Positions 27,020 through 35,556 of a stretch of 64,000 nt of DNA are shown in pieces. The translations under genes were made by a program, and so were the position numbers. Positions within the stretch are counted from its first letter, which is position 1. Every line of letters begins with the position of its first letter. Source of the DNA: Bacillus sp. SD088 (GTDB lineage: Bacteria; Bacillota; Bacilli; Bacillales; Bacillaceae_C); the NCBI RefSeq assembly GCF_017355205.1, contig NZ_JADIJK010000009.1:62001-126000 (forward strand), read 5' to 3'. The notes below the pieces were generated by a model. The model did no database searches and was not told where the DNA came from. It worked only from the letters and a program-made list of their open reading frames with translations.

Positions 27020-28486
27020 TCACCATTTATATTTGGATTTTTCATATCTCTCTTGATATTTCGGGGAAATCAATGGCGCTTTACCAGCTTGGTTTACAAG
27101 CTTATCTCCATCCGTTAGCCCTGCCTTCCTAGGTTCTAACACTTTGACCATCCGGCTTCTCCATTTTTGTAATAAAGCTTGATACTCTTTGTGATTAGCT
27201 AAATCGTTACTCTCTTGTGGATCGCACTGAAGATCAAATAATTGTTCCCTATTTAACCTCGGCAACCAAATATATTTTATTTTGCCATCAGTCAAATATT
27301 GTGTTTCTTGCGCTTCTGCATAACAAGCACTGTGCTCTCCGTGAATATACTTTCTAGAAAACTCTTGATCTCCCTGCAGCAAACCTTTTAAACTTATTCC
27401 ATCAACAGAGTCAGGAATATCTATTTCCAATGTATCCAGTATGGTCGGCATCAAGTCTTGTAGCTGCACTGCTTGATCCACTCTTTCTCCTTTTCGCTCG
27501 ATTGACTTGGGAAGCTTGATAATCAGTGGGATTTTAGCGGATCCTTCATAAGCGTATGTTTTCCTCCAAAGACTATGATCGCCTAACATATCACCATGAT
27601 CAGAAGTGAAAATAACCAAAGTATTATCCCATTGTCCTGTCTTCCGGAGATAAAATAATAGTCTACCAATCTGATGATCTATATGGGTAATAGATCCATA
27701 ATATCCCGCTCGCGCACGCTGTGTTTCCTCTTCACTCCGCATGCCTCTCCAAGCGTCCGGATCTAGAGCTTTCTGTTTAGGTCCGTAAATCAAATTCCAG
27801 TCTCCCGAAAATGGTTTTGGCAATTCCTTATGATGGTACATATCAAAATAGTATTTTGGTGGATCATAAGGAGAATGTGGTCTGGCAAAAGAGGTCATCA
27901 GAAAAAATGGTTTACTAGGATCACGTTTCTGTAAAAAATCTAGTGACTCGTTCACCGTCCAATTTGTCGGATGAAGATGTTCTGGCGCATGATAAGGCCT
28001 TGCCATCCATGAATTCCAATTTACGCCATGATCGATTATTCCGTAATCTCCATCCTTATGCTGATTAAACCATTTCTTATAATCTGATGTAAAACCAGGA
28101 TCTTCTTCCCGGCCAGATTCATCTAAAACCGTATGATGAAAACCATTTAAAGCTCTTTGTGGATAAAAATGCCCTTTGCCAACTAGTTGAGTATGATAAC
28201 CCGCAGCCGATAATTCCCCTGGTAGAGTATGAGGAAATCCCACGCCCATTGGCTTCTGTCCCGCTCCCATCCCTAATACCCCAGTATTCCACGGATCCAT
28301 CCCGGTTAGTAAAGCAGCTCTTGCAGGGACACAAGATGGACTAGGCGTGTAAGCATTGGAAAAATTCACCCCCTCAGATGCTAACCAATCCAGATTCGGT
28401 GTCTCTATCACTGGATTATCATTAACACCTATGCAATCGCCACGTTGTTGGTCTGTCATAATAAATAAGACATTATAATTTTTCAA
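27020..28486 (-). CDS. Sulfatase (S1 family), member 3 of four
   Basis: A 488-residue sulfatase with CVPAR (Cys52), FIMTDQQRGDCIG at the N-terminal metal site and FTSDHGDMLGDHSLWRK at the C-terminal one. A histidine-rich loop (ARPYHAPEHLHPTNW) may contact the substrate. No signal peptide. Start is TTG at 28486 after AAAGGAGAG. It is closest in layout to members 2 and 4, but the sequences are well diverged, so the four probably remove sulfate from different positions or sugars rather than being recent duplicates. Confidence 0.88.
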   Translation of the reverse strand: MKNYNVLFIMTDQQRGDCIGVNDNPVIETPNLDWLASEGVNFSNAYTPSPSCVPARAALLTGMDPWNTGVLGMGAGQKPMGVGFPHTLPGELSAAGYHTQLVGKGHFYPQRALNGFHHTVLDESGREEDPGFTSDYKKWFNQHKDGDYGIIDHGVNWNSWMARPYHAPEHLHPTNWTVNESLDFLQKRDPSKPFFLMTSFARPHSPYDPPKYYFDMYHHKELPKPFSGDWNLIYGPKQKALDPDAWRGMRSEEETQRARAGYYGSITHIDHQIGRLLFYLRKTGQWDNTLVIFTSDHGDMLGDHSLWRKTYAYEGSAKIPLIIKLPKSIERKGERVDQAVQLQDLMPTILDTLEIDIPDSVDGISLKGLLQGDQEFSRKYIHGEHSACYAEAQETQYLTDGKIKYIWLPRLNREQLFDLQCDPQESNDLANHKEYQALLQKWRSRMVKVLEPRKAGLTDGDKLVNQAGKAPLISPKYQERYEKSKYKW

Positions 28487-28545
28487 CTGTTTTCTCTCCT
28501 TTTATTCGTCGGGGTAGGAGTCTTCACTACTTTTTATATAAGAGA

Positions 28546-30057
28546 TTATGCCCACCAAACCCTTGGCATCGAAAGTGGTTCTATACCAAGTTCTGCCCAC
28601 GCATACTCTAATAGTAAATCTGCTTTGATCCCGGCATATTCTGGATCATCCCAGCGGTTATACATCTCCCTTAGGTCTTCTTGTAAATCGAATAACTCTC
28701 CATATGTTTGATTATAATAGATCGTTAGTTTATAGCGTTGATTTACATATGTCTTCATATGAAGTGCAGTTGGCTGTGTACGATTCTCACATAAAATATG
28801 CTCCCTTGCTTGTTCTGCTTCCCCTAACCATACCTCTTTTTGATCTCTACCTGTCATCGTATGGGGGATTGCGATGTCAGCAAAGCTTAAAAATGTCGGA
28901 GCCAAATCAACAAGGGATTGCATTGCTTCTGTCGTTTTTCCAGCAGGAACTCTCCCCGAAGAGCGCACAATAAAAGGCAGCTTAATTACATCTTCATAAT
29001 GAAATCCACCTTTGTCATGTAGACCATGTTGTCCGAAAAAATGTCCGTGATCGGTTGTAAAGACAACAATCGTATCTTCAGCCAGTCCAAGCTCATCTAA
29101 TCGATCTAAAATTTTTCCGATATACTTGTCCATCATACTAATCATGCCATAATAGACGGCCATATTTTGCCTGGCCTCTTGTTCCGTTATATGCGCATGG
29201 GAACGAAAACCAATATTGCCTATATCTGTTTCCTGATAGGCGGAAAAATTTGGGTTCTCTTCTTGTGTTAATTGAAAATGAGGCGGGTTTTTATCATGCT
29301 CTCCCGGTACAATCTTTGGTAAAGTTAATTGTTCTGGGTCATACATCGTATCCCATGGTTCTGGCACAAGATAAGGTGGATGCGGATCAAAAAAACTAGC
29401 CCATAAGAAAAATGACTCATCTTTTTCCTGATACTCTGTTAGTTTTGCATTTGTCCGTTCAGCTATCCATGTATTATAGTGATATTTTTCCGGAATCGCC
29501 CATTTGTACTTTTCATCAGGATCCATTGTTCCTGTTGGTGGTAAATAATAGTCCCGCCAATTCTTACAGCCCTTTTCCTCCATCCATAAGGCATAATGTT
29601 GACCAACCAAATGTTCATTTGTATGATTCCTTGTGAGTTCAATGTGCTCAAAACCATAAAAAGGGCCGTTAAATTTTTTCCAATAATCCAAATCCGTTAA
29701 CAAAGGGTAGGATTCAATTGATGAATATTCTTCGGTATCTTTTAGTGGTTGAAAGTGGGCCTTGCCAATCAATCCGGTTCTGTATCCGTTTTCCTGAAGC
29801 ACCTCCCCAACCGTTACCTGCTCCTCAGGTAATTTTGTTCCAAGCGACCAGGCACCATGTTGACTTGGATACGCACCAGTGATAATCGATGCTCTTGACG
29901 GTGTGCAAGTTGGATTTGGACAATAGGCCCGATTGAAAACAGTTCCCTCGCGAACCAAGCGATCTAAATTAGGTGTTGAAATCTCACTGTTAAAAGCACC
30001 AATTGTATCCCAATGCTGTTGATCACTTGTAATGAGTAATATATTTGGCTTTTTCAT
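28546..30057 (-). CDS. Sulfatase (S1 family), member 4 of four
   Basis: A 503-residue sulfatase with the active-site motif CTPSR, a classic formylglycine-enzyme target, in NPTCTPSRASIITG. The first metal cluster is in LLITSDQQHWDTIG and the second in FTTDHGHFFGQHG. No signal peptide. The ATG at 30057 is preferred to the one at 30060 because GGAGG is then seven bases away. It is the first of the four sulfatase genes in the direction of transcription and begins 41 bases after the phosphatase-fold gene, so they should share a transcript. Confidence 0.88.
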   Translation of the reverse strand: MKKPNILLITSDQQHWDTIGAFNSEISTPNLDRLVREGTVFNRAYCPNPTCTPSRASIITGAYPSQHGAWSLGTKLPEEQVTVGEVLQENGYRTGLIGKAHFQPLKDTEEYSSIESYPLLTDLDYWKKFNGPFYGFEHIELTRNHTNEHLVGQHYALWMEEKGCKNWRDYYLPPTGTMDPDEKYKWAIPEKYHYNTWIAERTNAKLTEYQEKDESFFLWASFFDPHPPYLVPEPWDTMYDPEQLTLPKIVPGEHDKNPPHFQLTQEENPNFSAYQETDIGNIGFRSHAHITEQEARQNMAVYYGMISMMDKYIGKILDRLDELGLAEDTIVVFTTDHGHFFGQHGLHDKGGFHYEDVIKLPFIVRSSGRVPAGKTTEAMQSLVDLAPTFLSFADIAIPHTMTGRDQKEVWLGEAEQAREHILCENRTQPTALHMKTYVNQRYKLTIYYNQTYGELFDLQEDLREMYNRWDDPEYAGIKADLLLEYAWAELGIEPLSMPRVWWA

Positions 30058-30097
30058 CATTATACCTCCGTCTATCTCACATTTTTTTATCTAGCCT

Positions 30098-31582
30098 TCA
30101 TTTCATCGGTTCTTCAATCCGAAAATTAACCAAAACCGCCGCATGATCAGATGGAAATTGGACAGGATGTGTATTAATCTTCCTCGCAAACTGTGGATCA
30201 AGCTGGGTGCCATGCAGATAGATATAATCAATGCGATCACTAATATAATCATCCTGCTCCCAGGCGGGCCATGTAATGGCTGGGTCCGCAACCGGATCAG
30301 GATGAATTTCCCGATATGTATCTCTATATCCTGCTTCAGCCAATATAAGTGACTGTGGAAACGGGAATGCATAGCCATTATGGTGTGATCGAGTTGCTTC
30401 GACCCAATCTAAATGAGAACCACTGTTAAAATCGCCGCATAATAATAGAGGCTCTTGCTCTGACTTTTCAGTTAGTGGTTTAAGTGCTTGAAGTATCTCT
30501 CTCAATTCATTTAACCGTTCCTGCTCGCCTTCAAGTAACTGAGCTTGACTGAGATTCGCATTTCGATGCAGTTTCTCCAAATAATCGCTAAGATAATGTA
30601 ACCAAATCGAGAATACATTCACATATCGTTCCTCATTTAGGCGAATCCGCGCTCCACCACAGTGAAATGCTTGATAGTATGGATATGTATCAATAATTGG
30701 ATAGCGACTTAAAATGGATAAATTCGAGCTCCTCAAATAGAAATAATAACCAAGAGCATCTGCAATTATAGGGCCAGAGCCATATGTCTCCTGCATCATA
30801 ATCAGATCTGCATCACTATCTTTTATCACATCAATTACACGCTGAACACCGATCTCAGCTCCCGTCTCACGTCCACCATTCCAGATGTTGAACGTCATCA
30901 CCTTGAGATGTTTGCTCTGCCTATCTGGAACCCGCCCAAGGTGGCGATATTGAGAAAAACGTTTCGCAATCTGTTTTGATGAAAGTGCTTGATCATCTAT
31001 CCACACCTCATCAATCAGTCCTGGAAAGGATTCACAATCGCTTTCATTTTTCGTTTCTCCACCAATCCAGAGCGACTCAGCTTGATTCCACATTTGTTTT
31101 GTCTGTAAAGTAACACTATAGATCCCTACATTCAACCCATTATAATACAGGCGAATTTCCGGTTTTGTGGCAGAGTACGTAAAGGAAAGAAAATGCCACT
31201 GCCCATCACGAATCGATTGTCGACTAGCTGTAGGTTCATATGTATACGTTTCCGCCCCTTCAGTTGCTTGCCAATACCAGGCACCATTTGCTTGAACTCC
31301 GATTTTCCATCCTATCTTACGGCCCTCGATCTCATGTGTCGCAGCGATCAGATCAAATGAACGATTCTCAAATAAGCCATTTAATCGGTCGCCTTTCACC
31401 CATACACTGACAGTAAAATCACCTGAATAATTTCGTAAAGGATTCGTCTCACATACAGCTTTCCGTAAAGAAGCACTGGCACTCAGATCAAGCGCTTGCC
31501 CGTATTTCCCTTCAACTTTTCTGGCCTTTGTCTGAGAGTAATCTATGAGCCAACGAGGTACCTCCGCTACAAATTCCGTCAT
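30098..31582 (-). CDS. Endonuclease/exonuclease/phosphatase-fold hydrolase with N-terminal LamG-like domain
   Basis: A 494-residue two-domain protein. Residues about 1-215 resemble a concanavalin-like LamG/pentraxin sandwich (GDFTVSVWVKGDR, then DGQWHFLSFTY and LIDEVWIDDQAL). Residues about 230-490 are an endonuclease/exonuclease/phosphatase domain with the expected motifs: VMTFNIWNGG, MMQETYG, LLCGDFNSGSHLD and SDHAAVLVNF. This fold cleaves phosphodiesters or phosphomonoesters, including lipid and inositol phosphates. No signal peptide. It stands directly between the importer genes and the sulfatase array, so it probably acts on the same imported compound. A role in DNA repair is unlikely given the context and the extra domain. 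Confidence 0.85.
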   Translation of the reverse strand: MTEFVAEVPRWLIDYSQTKARKVEGKYGQALDLSASASLRKAVCETNPLRNYSGDFTVSVWVKGDRLNGLFENRSFDLIAATHEIEGRKIGWKIGVQANGAWYWQATEGAETYTYEPTASRQSIRDGQWHFLSFTYSATKPEIRLYYNGLNVGIYSVTLQTKQMWNQAESLWIGGETKNESDCESFPGLIDEVWIDDQALSSKQIAKRFSQYRHLGRVPDRQSKHLKVMTFNIWNGGRETGAEIGVQRVIDVIKDSDADLIMMQETYGSGPIIADALGYYFYLRSSNLSILSRYPIIDTYPYYQAFHCGGARIRLNEERYVNVFSIWLHYLSDYLEKLHRNANLSQAQLLEGEQERLNELREILQALKPLTEKSEQEPLLLCGDFNSGSHLDWVEATRSHHNGYAFPFPQSLILAEAGYRDTYREIHPDPVADPAITWPAWEQDDYISDRIDYIYLHGTQLDPQFARKINTHPVQFPSDHAAVLVNFRIEEPMK

Positions 31583-31726
31583 CCTATCCCTCCTAAAAAT
31601 TATTTGTTAGGATTATTGATTCTATCTAGTAGATCGCTACTAAAGGAATGGCACTCACTCTATTATGGAATGAATGCCATTTTGGAAATCCCTTTACTAG
31701 CTTTATTCAAAACTGCTTACAATGCG

Positions 31727-31775
31727 GGTTCAAAAAGGAACAATGTCATTTTTACCGGCCTTTTTGAACATCTTC
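31727..31775. repeat. Short copy of the intergenic repeat, also terminator-like
   Basis: Nearly identical at its right end to 4416-4450 (33 of 35 bases) and bounded by the inverted words GTTCAAAAAGG and CCTTTTTGAAC. It looks like an internally deleted form of the 273-bp element at 4176-4448. On the minus strand it forms an 11-bp perfect stem just past the stop codon of the binding-protein gene at 31785 and may weaken or stop transcription there. Confidence 0.65.
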
Positions 31776-31784
31776 TTACATTAA

Positions 31785-33335
31785 TTATTCTTTAAAACTA
31801 TCATAATACTTTTGATGAATATCTATCAACTCATCTAGGCCCATTTTTTCCAATTGTTCAATATAGTTATCCCATTTCAAATCCACATCTCCCTCAATAA
31901 TGAATTTCGGGATCGTTTCATCAATATAACCGTCAATATCGGTCGTTAAAATCGATAAACGCTCAGCATCTTCAGCACTATACAAGAGATCGGGGTATAT
32001 TTCTTCTGGTTGATATGGCCCATACATTTCTGCATATTCCATTTTTTCTTTTTCTCCCGTATCTAATTCAAATTTTTCAAATGTCTCCTGTAGGATCGCA
32101 TACACTCCATAAGAACCAGGAGATTGTTGATGCCTAAACTCTTCGTAGCTCGTTCCTTCTGGCACTTCACTCTTAACAATCTTCTCGCCATCTTTTTCCA
32201 AATTGACGCCAAAAGGTCCTGCATAAACTTGAACAGCTATCTCTGGATCAAACATTTGATCAACCCACTTCATTGATCGTGCCGGGTTCTCATTGGCGGA
32301 TGTAATGGAAAATCCTGAAAGGCTTAATGAACCGGATGAGCGATTCCACATTTGCTCTCCATCTGGCCCCTTTAATGGCGGTATCGCCACATAATCTTTA
32401 TCGAGAGTACCAAAGCTAGAGAATTTCGACCAAGCAAAATAGGCACCCAATACTGGAGTTGCAGATTTTATTTTCGAATCATACACATTAATATCATGAG
32501 TAAACGCTTCTGGATCGATTAATCCTTCTTTGTACAATTCGTGCATCCATTTCACATATTCTTTATATTCATCTCTAACAGGCGCCAAATACACTTCCCC
32601 GTTTTCAACACCCAGCTTACGACCAACGACTCCAAACGAACCACTTAAAGAATGGGGCCCACGAATTTCGTTACTATACGTAAAGCTAAACGGGATTTCA
32701 TCTTTCTTTCCATTATCATTCAAATCTTTATCTTTAAATGCTGTTAACATTTCTTTAAATTCATCTGTTGTTTCGGGAATGTCCATCCCAACTTCATCTA
32801 ACCACTTTTTATTTACAAACAAGGCGTCATTTGAAGTACTCCAAAGATCTTCAACATAGAGTGGTAATGCATAGATATGACCATCTGGAGCTGTGATCAT
32901 TTTTTCGATTTCTGGTCTCTTTTCAAAAAATGTTTTGATATTTGGAGCATGTTCTTCAATTAGATCCTCTAAAGCAATTAATTGACCATTGCTTCCATAC
33001 TTGACGATATCATTTGCCCCTAAGGTCCAGGCAGAATAAAAAAAGTCAGGTAAATCATCACTTGCAAACATTAAGTTAATTTGCTCCTGCTGTGTTTGGG
33101 GAGTGGCGTTCGTCCACTTAATTTCTGTGTTCACATTTTCAGCTAATTCATCTAGAAATTCCATATCAGCCCAATCTGTTGTAGCCGCAGGTGCCTTTAC
33201 TCCAAACCCGTTTAACGTAACCTTCTCCTCTCCTGAATCTTCGATTGCTTCACTCGAACTGTTTTTATCCTTTCCACTACATGCCCCTAATATAAGTAGG
33301 ACCAGTGCAACAAAAACCAGCCATCTTTTTCTCAT
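31785..33335 (-). CDS. LplA-type extracellular substrate-binding lipoprotein
   Basis: A 516-residue large-type solute-binding protein. Lipoprotein signal with lipobox LGAC at residue 19 (VALVLLILGAC). The mature protein has the LplA/YtcQ features: a region KDLNDNGKKDEIPFSF resembling a calcium-binding loop and a C-terminal acidic helix. It follows its two permease genes, 41 bases away. The group usually imports oligosaccharides, often from plant or algal polymers. It is less similar to the four paralogues at 48-63 kb than they are to each other, so this is a distinct transporter. ATG start with AAGGGGG upstream. Confidence 0.9.
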   Translation of the reverse strand: MRKRWLVFVALVLLILGACSGKDKNSSSEAIEDSGEEKVTLNGFGVKAPAATTDWADMEFLDELAENVNTEIKWTNATPQTQQEQINLMFASDDLPDFFYSAWTLGANDIVKYGSNGQLIALEDLIEEHAPNIKTFFEKRPEIEKMITAPDGHIYALPLYVEDLWSTSNDALFVNKKWLDEVGMDIPETTDEFKEMLTAFKDKDLNDNGKKDEIPFSFTYSNEIRGPHSLSGSFGVVGRKLGVENGEVYLAPVRDEYKEYVKWMHELYKEGLIDPEAFTHDINVYDSKIKSATPVLGAYFAWSKFSSFGTLDKDYVAIPPLKGPDGEQMWNRSSGSLSLSGFSITSANENPARSMKWVDQMFDPEIAVQVYAGPFGVNLEKDGEKIVKSEVPEGTSYEEFRHQQSPGSYGVYAILQETFEKFELDTGEKEKMEYAEMYGPYQPEEIYPDLLYSAEDAERLSILTTDIDGYIDETIPKFIIEGDVDLKWDNYIEQLEKMGLDELIDIHQKYYDSFKE

Positions 33336-33376
33336 TTCTTTTCCCCCTTCAGTTTAATTATATATGAATAGATCCA

Positions 33377-34273
33377 TTATCCTTTTATGGATCCGATCAT
33401 AACACCTTTTACAAAATGCTTTTGTACAAATGGATATAAGACTAACATTGGCAAACTCGCAATAATTACAACTCCATACTTTATTAATTCGGAGATGTTT
33501 TGCATTTCAGATTCCATCCCAGCCAAGGCTCCTGAATCCGTCACTTCATTCGCTTGGGATAAAACCAAAACTTCCCGAAGCACTAATTGAAGAGGATGCA
33601 AAGCAGAATCACGCAAATAAATCAGTGCGTTAAAATACGTATTCCAATGACCAACAGCATGGAAAAGGACCATAACGGCAATAATCGGTGTTGATAGCGG
33701 TACAACGATTTTCAAGAAGAAATTCAAGTTTGTACAGCCATCTATCTTCCCTGCTTCTAATAATTCATCTGGTATAGTACCTTGAAAAAAGGTACGAACA
33801 ATAATCAGATTGTAGGCAGAAATGGCGTTAGGTATGACCATCGCCCAAATCGTATTCACCATGCCAAGATCTTTTACCAATAGATAGGTCGGAATCATCC
33901 CGCCACTAAAAAACATGGTGAACACGATAAAAAACATAAACATATTTCTACCAGCTAGATCTTTCCTTGATAGGGCATAACCACCGGTAATCGTAAGTAC
34001 AACATTGATGGCCGTTCCTAGTACTGTGTAAATAATTGAATTTTTATAGCCTGTCCAGATCTTGTCATGATCGAAAATCATTTCGTACCCTTTAAAGGTA
34101 ATATCCTTTGGCCATAACCAGATTTCACCATTATTAACCGCATCAGGACTGCTAAAAGAGGCAATCACCATAAAATAAAGCGGATAGATGGTGATAAATA
34201 ATACAACCATAAAAAAGAGTGTATTAAAAAGATCAAATATCTTATCACCTTTTGTTCTCGCTGTAAGATTCAT
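33377..34273 (-). CDS. ABC transporter permease, LplC/YtcP type
   Basis: A 298-residue permease with six transmembrane helices and the EAA loop ELLEAGKIDGCTNLNFFLKI (about residues 180-200). The C-terminus FVKGVMIGSIKG is the hallmark of this subfamily. It partners with the LplB-type gene just upstream, 16 bases away. No ATPase gene is nearby, so the complex probably uses an MsmX-like shared ATPase, as in B. subtilis. ATG with GGGAGG upstream. Confidence 0.92.
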   Translation of the reverse strand: MNLTARTKGDKIFDLFNTLFFMVVLFITIYPLYFMVIASFSSPDAVNNGEIWLWPKDITFKGYEMIFDHDKIWTGYKNSIIYTVLGTAINVVLTITGGYALSRKDLAGRNMFMFFIVFTMFFSGGMIPTYLLVKDLGMVNTIWAMVIPNAISAYNLIIVRTFFQGTIPDELLEAGKIDGCTNLNFFLKIVVPLSTPIIAVMVLFHAVGHWNTYFNALIYLRDSALHPLQLVLREVLVLSQANEVTDSGALAGMESEMQNISELIKYGVVIIASLPMLVLYPFVQKHFVKGVMIGSIKG

Positions 34274-34289
34274 TCAAATGGCCTCCCTT

Positions 34290-35255
34290 CTACCATAGAC
34301 TGTTCTGTCCAGCCTTTTTAGCTGTCTGATTGACAACAATGAGTAGGATAAAATTGATAACTGAATTAAATAGCCCAACCGCCGTTGCATAACTAAATTG
34401 AGCTCCTAAAAGTCCAGCCTTATATACATGGGTTTGGATAATCTCTGATGAAGAAATATTCACGGAATTTTGCATTAGGTATACCTTTTCAAACCCGACA
34501 TTTAGTAAATTCCCCATATTAAGGATCAATAGAATAATCACGGTCGGTAATATTCCCGGAATATCTATGTGCCATATTCTTTTTAGCTTACTCGCACCAT
34601 CCATCACAGCTGCTTCATGCAAGTCAGGACTAATGGATGTGAGTGCTGCTAAATAAATAATCATCCCCCATCCAAGGCTTTGCCATACACCTGAGAAAAC
34701 AAATAATGGTTTAAACCATTCCGGTATGCCAAAAAAGAAAATAGGATCCCCGCCAAATAGGGCAATGACCTGATTAATAATTCCATTTCGTGGTGATAAA
34801 AAAAGGTAAAGCATCCCGACTAAAACAACAACTGAAATAAAATGGGGCGCGTAAGTTACGGTTTGTACAATTCGTTTAAAACGACGGTTCACAAGCTGAT
34901 TTAATAATAGCGCCATAATAATTGGGATTGGAAATACAGCAAATTCAAAAAGAGCCAATCCGATTGTATTTTTTAAAACTGTCCAGAATTGATAAGATTG
35001 AAAGAAACGGATAAATTGGTCAAAGCCGATCCATGGGCTCCCTAAGATCCCTGAAGCTGCATTGAAATTTTTAAAGGCAATTTGTACACCATACATCGGA
35101 AAATAATGGAATACTAAAAAATAGAGCAGTGTTGGTAATAATAAGAGATAGAGATCATAATTTTGCAGAAGTTTTTTTATTTTCTCCTTCGGTGTTCTTT
35201 TTCTCAACACGATTTGCTCCGTCTTTTGTAGTGCTGTTCCCCCTTGTTCTTTCAT
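34290..35255 (-). CDS. ABC transporter permease, LplB/YteP type
   Basis: A 321-residue permease. The first about 30 residues are basic and cytoplasmic (LRKRTPKEKIKKLL), then six transmembrane helices, with the EAA loop in LHEAAVMDGASKLKRIWHID. Start placed at 35255 because AAGGAGG lies eight bases upstream; the longer frame back to 35318 has no such site. It is the first transporter gene after the regulator, with a gap of about 300 bases that probably contains its own promoter. Confidence 0.92.
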   Translation of the reverse strand: MKEQGGTALQKTEQIVLRKRTPKEKIKKLLQNYDLYLLLLPTLLYFLVFHYFPMYGVQIAFKNFNAASGILGSPWIGFDQFIRFFQSYQFWTVLKNTIGLALFEFAVFPIPIIMALLLNQLVNRRFKRIVQTVTYAPHFISVVVLVGMLYLFLSPRNGIINQVIALFGGDPIFFFGIPEWFKPLFVFSGVWQSLGWGMIIYLAALTSISPDLHEAAVMDGASKLKRIWHIDIPGILPTVIILLILNMGNLLNVGFEKVYLMQNSVNISSSEIIQTHVYKAGLLGAQFSYATAVGLFNSVINFILLIVVNQTAKKAGQNSLW

Positions 35256-35556
35256 ATTTCGTACCTCCTTTTCTTCTATGTAGAAATCTGATTGCCTTGT
35301 TGCAAACGGATTCACCATTTCGATTAAGTGATCCGTTCAGTGACCTAAGCTTAAAATATTTTTTCGTTTTTCCGCAATCAGTTATTTCACACGATATATG
35401 CCAAAACCAATTTTGTTCTATTTGGCTCTGTATGTGAAAACGAAACCAATATGCCATTTACAACCTCGTCTAACCCTTGATAAACCAACGATTTATGCGA
35501 TTTTACAAGATATTGTCTATCTATTAAGAAACAAAAAAACTTGGCAGATGCCAAGT

